Assembly: GCA_030037885.1 (NCBI GenBank)
Contig: JASHPU010000094.1
Span: 1 to 43,605, forward strand
Origin: Xanthobacteraceae bacterium
GTDB lineage: Bacteria; Pseudomonadota; Alphaproteobacteria; Rhizobiales; Xanthobacteraceae
Length of the DNA: 43,605 bases
Direction of reading: 5' to 3'
Each line of letters begins with the position of its first letter. The first letter of the stretch is position 1. The notes under the pieces are model-generated. The model did no database searches. It saw nothing but the letters and a program-made list of their open reading frames with translations, and was not told where the DNA came from. Positions 24,666 through 33,353 of this stretch are shown one piece after another. A program made the translations under genes and the position numbers.

Positions 24666-26548
24666 GCCGCGCGCACTCCGCCCAGATACGCCTCCTGCAC
24701 CGCCTTGTTGCCCTTGATCTCGGTCGGCGTGCCTTCGACCAGCACGCGGCCTTCCTGCAGGACGGTGACGCGCTCGACCAATTCGAACAGCGAATCCATG
24801 TCGTGGTCGATGATGATCATGGTGCGGCCCTGGCCGATCGATTTGAGGAGCTTGACCATCTCGATGCGCTCGGCGGGACTCATGCCGGCGAGCGGCTCGT
24901 CGAGCAACAACAGGCTCGGCGAGCTCGCCAGCGCCAAGCCGACTTCGAGGCGGCGCTTTTCGCCATAGGCGAGCGACGCCACCGGCCGCTCGGCGCGGCC
25001 GGCCAGGTCGACCAGCGTCAGCGTGCGCGTGACCTGCCCGGCGAGGCCGGGGATGTTGCGCAGGCTGCGGAACAGGTCGAGGCGGAACTTGCCGCGCAGC
25101 GCGGCGAGCGTGGCGATGATCAGATTGTCGCGCACGGTGAGCCCGCTGAACAGCTGGTTGACCTGATAGCTCTTGGTCAGGCCGAGCTGGCAGACGTCGG
25201 TCACGGTCATGCCGGTGATGTCGCGGCCGCGGAACACGATGCGGCCGGAGGTCGGCGCCATCTCGCAGGTCAGCATCCGAAATAACGTGGTCTTGCCGGC
25301 GCCGTTCGGTCCGATGATGCCGCGCCGCTCGCCGCGCTCGACGGTAAAGGCGATGTCGCTGTTGGCGACGAGGCCGCCGAACCGCTTGGTCAGTCCCGTC
25401 GCCTGGAGAATCGGGCCGGAGTAATTATCGTCCTGGCGATACAGCGCCGGCATGGGCGCCAGCGCCGGGTCTTTGACGACCGCCAAGCGCGTGACCTTGT
25501 CCTCCTCGGGGGAGATGACGGCAAGCGCAGGTGACGCTGCCGGCAACGTGGCCTTTGTGCCGACCCGCGCGGTGAGGAGCGCATAAGCGTCCTTGATGCC
25601 GCCGACCAGGCCGCGGCGCAGAAAGCAGACCAGCAGCACGAAGACGAGCCCGAGCACCAGCTTCCAGGTGGCGCCGAGATGCAGCGCGTTCTGCAGAAAA
25701 TCGCTCAGATAAAGCCAGACCGCGGCACCGACCAGCGGGCCGAACAACGTGCCGGCGCCGCCGATCGCCGTCTGCATGATGAGCTGGCCGGAGGTATCGA
25801 AGGTAAACGCGTCGGGCGGCATGAACGCCTGCAGCACGCCGAGCAGTCCGCCGGCAAAGCCCGCATAGGCGGCGGCGATGACGAAAGCGGTCAGCTTGTA
25901 GCCATGGATGTTGTGGCCGACCGCCGAGGCACGCAGCGGATTGTCGCGGATCGCGCTCAGGATGACGCCGACCGGCGAGCGCACGATGCGCAGCGCGATC
26001 ACCATGCCGACAAAAAACCAGAACGCCAGGAAGCCGTAGAGCGAGCGGTCGCTGTCGAAGTGCAGGACGGTGAAGCCGAGATTGATGACCGGGGTCGGCA
26101 CGCCGGGCAGGCCGTTCTCGCCGCCGGTATACGCCGACAGCGGATTGAACTCGACGAAATAAAACACTTCGGCGATCGCCACGGTGATCATGGCGAAGTA
26201 GATGCCGGTACGCCGCAGCGCGATCAGCCCGATCAGGTAACCAACGACAGCCGCCGCGATCGTGCCGATGAACAGGGCCGCGGTGACGTTGGGGAAATTG
26301 AGCTGCGTCAAAAGATAGGCGGCGACCATGCCGCCGGTGCCGTAAAACGCCGACTGGCCGAACGAGAGCATGCCGGTAAAGCCGAACAGGACGTCGAAGC
26401 CGATGCCGAACAGGCCCCAGACCAAAATGCGATTGATCGTACTCGGGGCAAAGCCGAGGTGCGGCAGAACGAACGGTGCGACGATCAGCCCGAGCGCGGT
26501 CAGGAGCTCGATGGCCAACGATCCCGGCTTGCGCATCAATTCACGCAT
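24662..26548 (-). CDS. Fused HAAT-type ABC permease/ATPase (LivM-LivG)
   Basis: A 628-residue protein that joins two usually separate subunits. Residues 1-330 are a LivM permease with about nine helices and the patterns TGMLSFGQSAFYGTGGMVAA and IGGAGTLFGPLVGAAVWL; residues 331-385 are a linker; residues 386-628 are a LivG ATPase with GPNGAGKTTLFRML, LAYGEKRRLEVGLAL and LLLLDEPLAGM. The ATG at 26548 follows the livH stop directly (TGAATG). Such fusions occur naturally in several Hyphomicrobiales importers, so it is not an assembly artefact: frame and codon use are continuous. It would place one ATPase in a fixed ratio to one permease. Confidence 0.92.
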   Translation of the reverse strand: MRELMRKPGSLAIELLTALGLIVAPFVLPHLGFAPSTINRILVWGLFGIGFDVLFGFTGMLSFGQSAFYGTGGMVAAYLLTQLNFPNVTAALFIGTIAAAVVGYLIGLIALRRTGIYFAMITVAIAEVFYFVEFNPLSAYTGGENGLPGVPTPVINLGFTVLHFDSDRSLYGFLAFWFFVGMVIALRIVRSPVGVILSAIRDNPLRASAVGHNIHGYKLTAFVIAAAYAGFAGGLLGVLQAFMPPDAFTFDTSGQLIMQTAIGGAGTLFGPLVGAAVWLYLSDFLQNALHLGATWKLVLGLVFVLLVCFLRRGLVGGIKDAYALLTARVGTKATLPAASPALAVISPEEDKVTRLAVVKDPALAPMPALYRQDDNYSGPILQATGLTKRFGGLVANSDIAFTVERGERRGIIGPNGAGKTTLFRMLTCEMAPTSGRIVFRGRDITGMTVTDVCQLGLTKSYQVNQLFSGLTVRDNLIIATLAALRGKFRLDLFRSLRNIPGLAGQVTRTLTLVDLAGRAERPVASLAYGEKRRLEVGLALASSPSLLLLDEPLAGMSPAERIEMVKLLKSIGQGRTMIIIDHDMDSLFELVERVTVLQEGRVLVEGTPTEIKGNKAVQEAYLGGVRAA

Positions 26549-27424
26549 TCACTCCCGCCCCGCGGTGCCAAGCAGACCATAGGGGCGCAGCACCAGCACC
26601 AGCGTCATCGCCACGAACAGCATGACGTACGAATAGCCCGGATCGAACATCGAGGTGATGCTGATGATCTCGCCGGCGATCAAGCCGCCAAGCACCGCGC
26701 CCGGAAACGAGCCGACGCCGCCGATGACGACGACCACGAAGGTCTGCACCAGGATGCCTTCGCCGACGTCGGGGGCGATCGAGACCACCGGCGCGTTGAC
26801 GATGCCGGCGAAGCCCGCCGCCATGGCGCCGATGCCGAACACCAGCATGAACACCTTGTAGACGTCGATGCCGAGCGAGTCGACCATGACCGAATCTTCG
26901 ATGCCGGCGCGCACGATCATGCCGATGCGGGTGCGGTAGAGCACGACATAGAGCGCCAGCAGCGCCGCCGCGACGATGCCGAGCAGCGCCAGCCGGTAGG
27001 TCGGGTAGAACATGAAGCCGAGCGGCGTGATGCCGACCAGCGGGGCCGGCGGCGGCACCGCCTTCGACAGGCTGCCGAAGAAAAAGCGTATGGTCTCGAC
27101 GAATACGATGCCGAGCCCGAAGGTGACGAGCAGCTGGTCCTCGTGCTGCCGGGTGTAGAAATAGCGGATCACGACCCGCTCGATCACCACGCCGACGAGC
27201 ATGACGAACAACGCGCCGGCGAACACCGCGGCGATGAAGGAGTGCGTGTAATACCAGGTCAGCCAGCCGGCATAGCCGCCGAGCATGAACATGGCGCCGT
27301 GGGCGAGATTGAGGACGCCGAGCGTGCCGTAAATGATGGTCAGCCCGGAGGAGATCAGCGCCAGCAGCGCGCCAAGCACCAGGCCGTTGAAGCACTGCGA
27401 AATGAAATTAGCCCAGTTGATCAC
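26549..27424 (-). CDS. livH: HAAT-type ABC transporter permease (LivH family), second operon
   Basis: A 291-residue permease starting with GTG at 27424 (weak ribosome site GGATTG). It has the LivH features ISSGLTIIYGTLGVLNLAHG near the N-terminus and VVVIGGVGSFPGAVLGGL near the C-terminus and about eight helices. The stop is directly joined to the start of the fused LivM-LivG gene. It is separated from the binding-protein gene upstream by 337 bp of repeats and hairpins. Confidence 0.92.
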   Translation of the reverse strand: MINWANFISQCFNGLVLGALLALISSGLTIIYGTLGVLNLAHGAMFMLGGYAGWLTWYYTHSFIAAVFAGALFVMLVGVVIERVVIRYFYTRQHEDQLLVTFGLGIVFVETIRFFFGSLSKAVPPPAPLVGITPLGFMFYPTYRLALLGIVAAALLALYVVLYRTRIGMIVRAGIEDSVMVDSLGIDVYKVFMLVFGIGAMAAGFAGIVNAPVVSIAPDVGEGILVQTFVVVVIGGVGSFPGAVLGGLIAGEIISITSMFDPGYSYVMLFVAMTLVLVLRPYGLLGTAGRE

Positions 27425-27454
27425 GCGGCAATCCGCAATTTATCTGCGCCGTCG

Positions 27455-27597
27455 TCATTGCGAGCCAACGGGCCCGGCCCGGCCCGATAACAAGCTCCGC
27501 GAAGCAATCCAGAGCCCCTCCCTTCCCTCCCCCGCAAGCGGGGGAGGGTTTGGGTGGGGGATTGCTTCGTCGCTTCGCTCCTCGCAATGACGAGATA
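27455..27597. repeat. Nested REP elements upstream of the second livH
   Basis: Outer arms of the class CATTGCGAG...GAAGCAATCC (27457-27511) and GATTGCTTCG...CGCAATGACG (27560-27592) enclose a G/C palindrome, CCTCCCCCGC-AA-GCGGGGGAGG (27526-27547). The inner palindrome is the same element that lies within the TPP enzyme gene at 2568. The layout suggests one repeat inserted in the loop of another. Confidence 0.75.
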
Positions 27598-27636
27598 CTG
27601 AAACCAACGCAAGCTCATTCTGTCCCTAACGCTGTG

Positions 27637-27752
27637 ATGCCCGGCGGTTCACCGGGCATGCACGTTGTTTGCTCCGATACGCAAGGCGCAAGAGGCCGCG
27701 CTTGCGTGGCGCCGAGGGGGGCCTTCTCCACATCGCGGTGCGGAGAAGGCCC
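27637..27752 (-). promoter_or_regulatory. Two RNA hairpins downstream of the substrate-binding protein gene
   Basis: A perfect 11-bp stem, GGGCCTTCTCC (27719-27729) with GGAGAAGGCCC (27742-27752), begins 10 bp past the binding-protein stop. A second stem, ATGCCCGG / CCGGGCAT (27637-27659), lies about 60 bp further. Neither has a clear T-run. Such hairpins after a binding-protein gene commonly protect that message or partly stop transcription, giving excess binding protein over permease. Confidence 0.6.
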
Positions 27753-27761
27753 ATGCGGCGA

Positions 27762-29138
27762 TCAGGTGTAGTCGCCGAGATTGCAGCCGAACGCGTCCGG
27801 CGCCTGCATCACCTGCGCGCCCGGCACGACCTCGGTCACCTCCCAATAGTCTTCATTGTTTTTCATCGCCTTCGGCGCCTTGCCGCGGACGATGATCACG
27901 GGGCGTACCAGTTGGTGGTCCTGCGGACGGAAATGCACGTCGCCCACGGTCGACGGGAAGGTCTCGCCCTTCTCATACTGCTTGATGATGGCCGGCGGGT
28001 AGAACGTGCCGGCCTCCGACACCATGCGCGCCCAGATGGCGAACGACATGTACGAGTTGTTGGCGCCCCATTCCGGCCGATAGTTGTACTTCTTGTAGAA
28101 GGCTTCGACGAAGCCCTTGGCCAGCGGATACTTGTCCTCGAGCGTCCACCAGAAATCGGTCGCCGCATAGACGCCCTCGGTGAGGTCCGGCCCGACTTCC
28201 TTGGCGAGGAACGGGATCTGATACGGAATCACCAGCTTCATCTTCGGCAGGATGCCGAACTGCTTGGCCTGTTGGATCGACAGCACCGCGTCGCGTCCCC
28301 AGTTCACGTTGAGCAGGATTTCGGCGCCGGAGTTGGCGATGTTGGTGAGATACTGGCTGAAATCCTGGGTGCCGAGCGGCGAAACCTGGTCGGTCACCTT
28401 GGTCCAGCCGCCGTTCTTGATCAGGTAGTCGCTCGATGACTTGGTGACGGTGTGGCCGTAGGTGTAGTCCGGCGTCATCCACGCCGCCTTCCGGTTCTTG
28501 CCGAAGGTCTTGATCAGCACCGGGCCAATGGCGTTGGCCGCGGTTTCGCCATAGAAATTTTGGCGAAAGCTGTAGCGCACGCAGTCCTTGCCGGTCGTAT
28601 CGTTGGAGCCGGTGATGCCGGTGACGTACAGCACCTTCTCGCGCTGGGCGAAGTGATTGAGCGCGACCGCGACCGCGCTCGAGGTCGACCCCGTCATCAG
28701 GATGATCTTGTTCTGGTTGATGAAGGTCTGCTGCTCCTGCACCGCCTCGTTCGGCTTGGCGGCGGAGTCGCCGACGAACAACTTGACCTGCTTGCCGAGC
28801 AGGCCCTTGGTGACCTTCGGCGCTATCTTTTTGAGCAGCGGATCGCCGCTGTTGATGTGGTCGACCGCAAGCTGCCAGCCCTTCAGCTCGTCCTCGCCCG
28901 AGGACGCGTAGGTGCCGGTGAGCGGCGTGGACACGCCGACATTGACGGTGCCGCCCTGCGACCCCGCTGGCCAGGTGCCGATCGGCGGCTGGTCGTCCGC
29001 GAATGCCGGCATGATGAGCGGAAAGCCGGCGCCGGCGCCTGCCGACAGCGCGCCAAGGCCTGCTCCGGTTGCGACCGCTTGCCGCAGCAGGCCGCGGCGC
29101 GAAAGTCCAGGACGTGAAGGCGTTTTACTACTGGTCAT
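27762..29138 (-). CDS. ABC transporter substrate-binding protein with twin-arginine signal
   Basis: GGGAGGT precedes the ATG at 29138. The 458-residue precursor has a Tat signal, LSRRGLLRQAVATGAGLGAL, with cleavage likely after PAFA, so it should be exported folded. The mature part is a type I periplasmic-binding protein: VNVGVSTPLTGTYASSGEDE, ILMTGSTSSAVAVALNHFAQ and TPDYTYGHTVTKSSSDYLIK. The family is related to binding proteins of urea, amide and branched-chain amino acid importers. It heads the operon livH, livM-livG, livF. Ligand unknown. Confidence 0.9.
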   Translation of the reverse strand: MTSSKTPSRPGLSRRGLLRQAVATGAGLGALSAGAGAGFPLIMPAFADDQPPIGTWPAGSQGGTVNVGVSTPLTGTYASSGEDELKGWQLAVDHINSGDPLLKKIAPKVTKGLLGKQVKLFVGDSAAKPNEAVQEQQTFINQNKIILMTGSTSSAVAVALNHFAQREKVLYVTGITGSNDTTGKDCVRYSFRQNFYGETAANAIGPVLIKTFGKNRKAAWMTPDYTYGHTVTKSSSDYLIKNGGWTKVTDQVSPLGTQDFSQYLTNIANSGAEILLNVNWGRDAVLSIQQAKQFGILPKMKLVIPYQIPFLAKEVGPDLTEGVYAATDFWWTLEDKYPLAKGFVEAFYKKYNYRPEWGANNSYMSFAIWARMVSEAGTFYPPAIIKQYEKGETFPSTVGDVHFRPQDHQLVRPVIIVRGKAPKAMKNNEDYWEVTEVVPGAQVMQAPDAFGCNLGDYT

Positions 29139-29371
29139 GTCGACCTCCCTTGTTCGATACTGTGTAGAGACGGCTGGTTTGGCCCCGCGGCAGGGTCGCT
29201 TTGGCGGCCTTTTCCATTCGAGATCTTCCTCTATGAGCCGTTTCGCTTGTGAACCGTCGCCGGAGCGCAGAATGCCCGAACTGTTGAAAAAGTCACGGGC
29301 CTCGCCCTTTTGGCCCCGGTGGTAAGGTTATCGGGCGGACCATGCGCTGAAATCAAGTTGGACTAAAGTCG

Positions 29372-30523
29372 TTGCCGCCCGCTAACAGCCTCAAACCGCT
29401 GCAGAAAGACCGCCGGGCCACCAACCCGGCGTTCGGCACCCGCACGCTCAAGCTCGGCACGTTTCAGACCAATCTCGATTCCGGCTGCGTCATGTCGGAC
29501 CTCGACGGCCGGCTCGATATCACTTGGCCCAATACGGTGGCGCTGGCGCAGCTCGCCGACGCCATGGAATTCGAGGCCCTGGTGCCGGTGGCGCGCTGGC
29601 GCGGTTTTGGCGGCGCCACCGATCCGCAGGGACCGGGCTTCGAGACCTATACGTGGGCGGCCGGCATCGCCGCTTCGACGCGGCATTGCGGCGTGGTCTC
29701 GACCTCGCACGTGGCGCTCAACCATCCGATCATCGCCGCCAAGCAGTCCACCGTGATCGATCACATCAGCAACGGCCGCTACACGCTCAACGTGGTCAAT
29801 GGTTGGAATTTTCCGGAAATGGCCATGTTCGGCGTGTCGCTGTTGGCGCACGAGGACCGCTATGCCTGCGCCGAGGAATGGCTCGGCATCGTCAAGCGAC
29901 TGTGGACGGAAGACGAGCGCTTCGACCACGAGGGCAAGTTCTACAAGATCAGCGGCGGCTATCTGCAGCCGAAGCCGGTCCAGCATCCGCACCCCGCGAT
30001 CATGAATGCCGGCTCGTCCGAGCGCGGCCGGCATTTTGCCTGCAGGCACTGTGACCTCGTCTTCACCAATATCCGCACCCACGATCTCGCCACCAACATC
30101 GCCCACGTCGCCGCCTATCATCGGCTGGCGCGCGAGGAATACGGCCGCGCGGTGCGGGTGTGGAGCAACGCCACCATCGTGCAGGCCGAGACCGAGCGGG
30201 AAGCGCGCGACTTCTACAATTATTACGTCCACGACAAGGGCGATTGGGTCGCCGCCCGCAACGTCATCGACACGATGGCGGCGGAAATCAACAAGCGCGA
30301 TTATCCCGAACAACGCCGCAACGCGATGGCCGAGATGATGATTTGCGGCTGGGGCGGCTTTCCGCTCGTCGGCACCAAGGAGCAGATCGTCGACGGGCTG
30401 GTGGGCCTGTCAAAGATCGGCCTCGATGGCGTGCTCTTGTCGTGGCCGCGCTACATCGAGGGCATGCGCGAATTCCGCGACGTGACCTATCCGCTGCTCC
30501 GGCAGACCGGGCTGCGGGATTAG
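29372..30523 (+). CDS. LLM-class flavin-dependent monooxygenase
   Basis: The bacterial-luciferase-like fold is clear: LKLGTFQTNL at the first strand, ALVPVARWRGFGG, TWAAGIAASTRHCGVVSTSH, then SNGRYTLNVVNGWNFPEMAM for FMN binding, and VGTKEQIVDGLVGL near the end. The only in-frame start that includes the whole first strand is the TTG at 29372; no strong ribosome site is visible there, so the start is uncertain; the ATG at residue 41 would delete the first strand. Length (383 residues) fits RutA/SsuD/SfnG-type enzymes, which use reduced FMN and oxygen to split C-S or ring C-N bonds. Divergent from the second importer operon. Confidence 0.88.
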   Translation: MPPANSLKPLQKDRRATNPAFGTRTLKLGTFQTNLDSGCVMSDLDGRLDITWPNTVALAQLADAMEFEALVPVARWRGFGGATDPQGPGFETYTWAAGIAASTRHCGVVSTSHVALNHPIIAAKQSTVIDHISNGRYTLNVVNGWNFPEMAMFGVSLLAHEDRYACAEEWLGIVKRLWTEDERFDHEGKFYKISGGYLQPKPVQHPHPAIMNAGSSERGRHFACRHCDLVFTNIRTHDLATNIAHVAAYHRLAREEYGRAVRVWSNATIVQAETEREARDFYNYYVHDKGDWVAARNVIDTMAAEINKRDYPEQRRNAMAEMMICGWGGFPLVGTKEQIVDGLVGLSKIGLDGVLLSWPRYIEGMREFRDVTYPLLRQTGLRD

Positions 30524-30598
30524 GGTGTGCACTCGTAAACGGTATTATGGCGCGTCTGCCGGCGTTCCGCCTGCCTTGTTTTTATTTGTTTGTAGTTT

Positions 30599-30679
30599 GT
30601 AGGATGGGTTGAGCGAAGCGAAACCCATCTTGCGGCCTTGATATCCGATGATGGGTTCGCTTCGCTCAACCCATCCTAC
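30599..30679. repeat. Inverted repeat with 30-bp arms
   Basis: Left arm 30599-30629 (GTAGGATGGGTTGAGCGAAG...) and right arm 30650-30679 are reverse complements except for one extra A, with a 20-base loop. The arm itself contains the small palindrome GCGAAGCG. This GTAGGATGGG type of repeat is widespread in many proteobacteria. Confidence 0.85.
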
Positions 30680-30761
30680 TTGCTTGCGCCAAGCTTGATC
30701 GAGCCGAAGCCGGCCCTACCGCACGGTCTTAGAAAAATTCGGCGTGACGCGATCCCGCGCG

Positions 30762-30820
30762 GCGTTCTTGCCCGTGCCCGTGCCGCAAACCTCGGATGCA
30801 AAAAACCGCATCGCGGGAAC
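30762..30820 (+). repeat. Dispersed repeat, copy 2
   Basis: About 55 bases match the reverse complement of 16440-16496, including GCCGCAAACCTCGGATGCAA and CCGCATCGCG. It is not a tRNA: no cloverleaf arms can be drawn. Confidence 0.7.
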
Positions 30821-31024
30821 GAGATTGCTTATCCTCCTCCCACGATCACGGCGGGGGGAGGATGAAGAGCGCGTCGTCGGAATGGTGTCGCTTGATCACC
30901 TGTCTGTCGCCAAGCTTTGCACCGGCGCCGCTGATGCCGCATAAGGTTTCCATGGCTTCCGCTTTGCACGACACGCTGCGGCTCCCGGTCCGGGCGCTCG
31001 CCTGGGTGGGGCGCCAAGGCACCC

Positions 31025-31255
31025 GGCGCTAACATAGCTGCGTTTCCCGGGCGCAGCGCAGCAAAAGCGCGTTCACGCGCGTCTTCGACGCGCTATGGCG
31101 AAGCGGAGTGGTGCGCTGCAGACCCGGGATCGTAACAAACGCTGAGCCTGGAACGATCCCGGATCAGCGGTGCACCGCCATAGCGCGTCGAAGACGCGCG
31201 TAAACGCGCTTATGGCGCTGCACCGCATCCGGGAAACAAGGCTTATGTTAGCGCC
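31025..31255. repeat. Long nested palindrome upstream of TPP enzyme gene
   Basis: The outer arms, from GGCGCTAACAT at 31025 and ending ATGTTAGCGCC at 31255, pair over about 80 bases each with small gaps; the innermost part of these arms (CGCGTCTTCGACGCGCTATG) is identical in both. Between them a second inverted pair, GTGCGCTGCAGACCCGGGATCG and its partner ending GGTGCAC, is separated by a short loop. The element ends 54 bp before the TPP gene start. Confidence 0.85.
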
Positions 31256-31308
31256 TATGCGCTTGCGCGGGGGCGAGCGGTCGTAACTGAATTGATAAGG
31301 AGCTGAAT

Positions 31309-33099
31309 ATGTCACGCATGAAGGGTGCCGAGCTGATCGTCGAATATCTGATCGAGAACGACATTCCGTACGTGTTCGGCATTTGCGGCCACGGCAATGT
31401 CGGCATGCTCGATCCGCTCTACGCGGCGCGCGACCGCATCACCTTGATCTCGCCGCGCCACGAGCAGGTCGCAGCCCATATGGCCGACGCCTATTTCCGC
31501 ATCCGCCACAAGCCGGCGGCGACACTGACCTCGTGCGGGCCCGGCTCCTGCAACATCATCATGCCGCTCGCCTGCGCGCTCACCGATTCCTCGGCGCTGC
31601 TCGCGATCACCGCCAACGTGCCGACGCAGCAGTTCAACCGCAGTCCGTTTCAGGAAATCAACCGGCATTTCCAGGCCGATTTCGTCAACATCGTGCGTCC
31701 GGTGGTCAAGCGCAGCTTTCAACCGACCCGCGTCGACATGCTGCCGCTCGCTCTGCGCCAGGCCATGACCGCAATGCTGTCCGGCCGGCCGGGACCGGTC
31801 AACGTCGACGTGCCGTTCAACGTGTTTCAGGAGGAGGACGAGGTCGAGCTGCCGCCGCCGGCGCCGCCGTTCAACGCGCAGCGGAGCGGCGCGGCGCCCG
31901 AGCAAGTTTCGCGCGCGCTCGACATGATCGTCGCGGCGCGGCGGCCGGTGCTGTTCATCGGCCATGGCGTGACGCTGTCGGAAGCAAGCCGCGAACTGAC
32001 CGAATTCGCCCACCGGCTCGGCATTCCGGTGATCTCGTCGCCCAACGGCATGGGCGCGTTCGACATGACCGATCCGCTGTCGCTCGGCTTCATCGGAAGG
32101 AACGGCGCTTTTCCGGCCAACGAAGCCGGCCGCCGCGCCGATCTGGTCATCGCGCTCGGCGCCCGCTTCGACGACCGCTCGGCGTCGTCATGGCTGCCGG
32201 GTTTCTCGTGGAATTTTCCGCAGACCAAACTCATTCATGTCGACGTCGATCCGGACGAGCTCGGCCGCAATTATCCGCCGGACCTCGGCATTCTCGCCGA
32301 CGCGCGCACGTTCTTGCGGCAGCTTCTGAGCGAGTGCGAGCGCCGCGCTGTCAAACAAAACACGCGGGAATGGCTCGGCGACATCGCGAAATACCGCAGT
32401 GAATGGGACAAGTTTGTCCAACCGAATTTCGCGGTGCACACGTCACCGCTGCGGCCCGAGCGCGTGGTCGCCGATTGCCGTGCGGTGCTGCCGGACGACG
32501 GCATTCTCTGCTGCGACGTCGGCGTCAGCCATAACTGGTACATGCAGTTCTGGAGCGCGCGGCGCCCGCAATGCATGCTCAATTCGTGGGGCTTTTCCGG
32601 CATGGGATTCGGCGCCGCCGGCGCGCTCGGCGCCAAGCTCGCGGCGCCCGACCGGCCGGTGGTCGCGGTGACCGGCGACGGCTGCTTCTCCATGGTGCCG
32701 CACGTGCTGTGCACCGCGGTCGAATACGACATCCCGGTGGTGTGGGTGATCTGGAACAATTTCGGCTGGGTCTCGATCCGCGACATTCAGCTCGGCCTGT
32801 TCGGCGGCCGCGAGCACGGCACCATGTTTCATCAGGGCGCCAACAAGAAGCCGTACAATCCGGATTTCGCCGCCTGGGCCAAGGCCGCCGGCGTCGAGGC
32901 GCTGACCGTCACCCGCTCGCAGGATTTTGCCGCCGCGCTGGAGCACGCGATCAAAGCCGGGCGGCCGTATCTGCTCGACGTGCACGTCGATGCCGAGGTG
33001 CGGCCGCCCTCGACCGGCGCCTGGCAATTGCCGCCGACCCCCTACAAGGAGCCGGTGTTCGGCCAACGCTTTCTTCCCGACAGCGCGCCAATGAAGTGA
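31309..33099 (+). CDS. Thiamine-diphosphate-dependent acetolactate synthase-like enzyme (second)
   Basis: AAGGAG lies nine bases before the ATG. The 596-residue enzyme has the catalytic glutamate in RHEQVAAHMADAY (E52), a central domain at about 195-345 and the thiamine-diphosphate/Mg motif TGDGCFSM (D458 region) with N483-N484 following. It differs clearly from the enzyme at 1550 and retains the FxSxNxxG-like PVISSPNGMGAF segment. As there, no small regulatory subunit is adjacent. Its family includes sulfoacetaldehyde acetyltransferase, glyoxylate carboligase and related lyases; the sequence does not decide between them. It is monocistronic, followed by an AT-rich island. Confidence 0.87.
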   Translation: MSRMKGAELIVEYLIENDIPYVFGICGHGNVGMLDPLYAARDRITLISPRHEQVAAHMADAYFRIRHKPAATLTSCGPGSCNIIMPLACALTDSSALLAITANVPTQQFNRSPFQEINRHFQADFVNIVRPVVKRSFQPTRVDMLPLALRQAMTAMLSGRPGPVNVDVPFNVFQEEDEVELPPPAPPFNAQRSGAAPEQVSRALDMIVAARRPVLFIGHGVTLSEASRELTEFAHRLGIPVISSPNGMGAFDMTDPLSLGFIGRNGAFPANEAGRRADLVIALGARFDDRSASSWLPGFSWNFPQTKLIHVDVDPDELGRNYPPDLGILADARTFLRQLLSECERRAVKQNTREWLGDIAKYRSEWDKFVQPNFAVHTSPLRPERVVADCRAVLPDDGILCCDVGVSHNWYMQFWSARRPQCMLNSWGFSGMGFGAAGALGAKLAAPDRPVVAVTGDGCFSMVPHVLCTAVEYDIPVVWVIWNNFGWVSIRDIQLGLFGGREHGTMFHQGANKKPYNPDFAAWAKAAGVEALTVTRSQDFAAALEHAIKAGRPYLLDVHVDAEVRPPSTGAWQLPPTPYKEPVFGQRFLPDSAPMK

Positions 33100-33167
33100 G
33101 CTAGCTCGCGCTGTCTCAACAAGTGGCAACGCAGAATCTGGAGGAGGGTTAAGGCGTAACCCAACCG

Positions 33168-33353
33168 TCAATTTCCTGCGTTAAGGTCATACAACACTGA
33201 AGTATGCTCTTGCAAAAGCTCCCTCTTAAATAGCGATTGAAGGGCGGCTTCGTACGAAGCTCGGACAGCCATGTTCCAATTTTCTACAGTCGCATCGATC
33301 GATTCCAATTCAATCTTTAGCCACTGAGGATTGAGAGACCCCACAGCTTCCAC
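33168..33353 (-). CDS. Possible small protein upstream of anti-phage gene
   Basis: A minus-strand frame opens after a stop near 33385 and ends at 33168. From the GTG at 33353 (CAGGG upstream) it encodes 61 residues, VGSLNPQWLKIELESIDATV and RASYEAALQSLFKRELLQEH, an acidic, helical sequence that looks like natural protein. It is AT-rich as is the dCTP deaminase gene, and divergent from it with 89 bp between the two starts. It may be a real small gene, a broken end of a larger one, or chance; no family recognised. Confidence 0.4.
   Translation of the reverse strand: MEAVGSLNPQWLKIELESIDATVENWNMAVRASYEAALQSLFKRELLQEHTSVLYDLNAGN

Larger units (their letters stand above)
30524..31308. other. Long non-coding stretch made of repeats
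   Basis: No gene is supported. In order it holds an 80-bp inverted repeat (30599-30679), a dispersed repeat shared with 16440-16496 (30762-30820), GC-rich sequence, and a 230-bp nested palindrome (31025-31255). The final 50 bases contain the AAGGAG site of the next gene. Confidence 0.6.

Noticed and set aside
25679-27490. A 603-codon plus-strand open frame
   Set aside because: Antisense to livH and the LivM-LivG fusion; the composition (Asp, His, Arg, Gln-rich) is that of mirrored GC-rich codons.
30762-30820. tRNA or tRNA fragment
   Set aside because: No acceptor, D or T arms can be paired; it is a dispersed repeat with another copy at 16440-16496.
31025-31255. Insertion sequence
   Set aside because: No transposase frame is present and the element is almost entirely arms; at most a MITE-like element.
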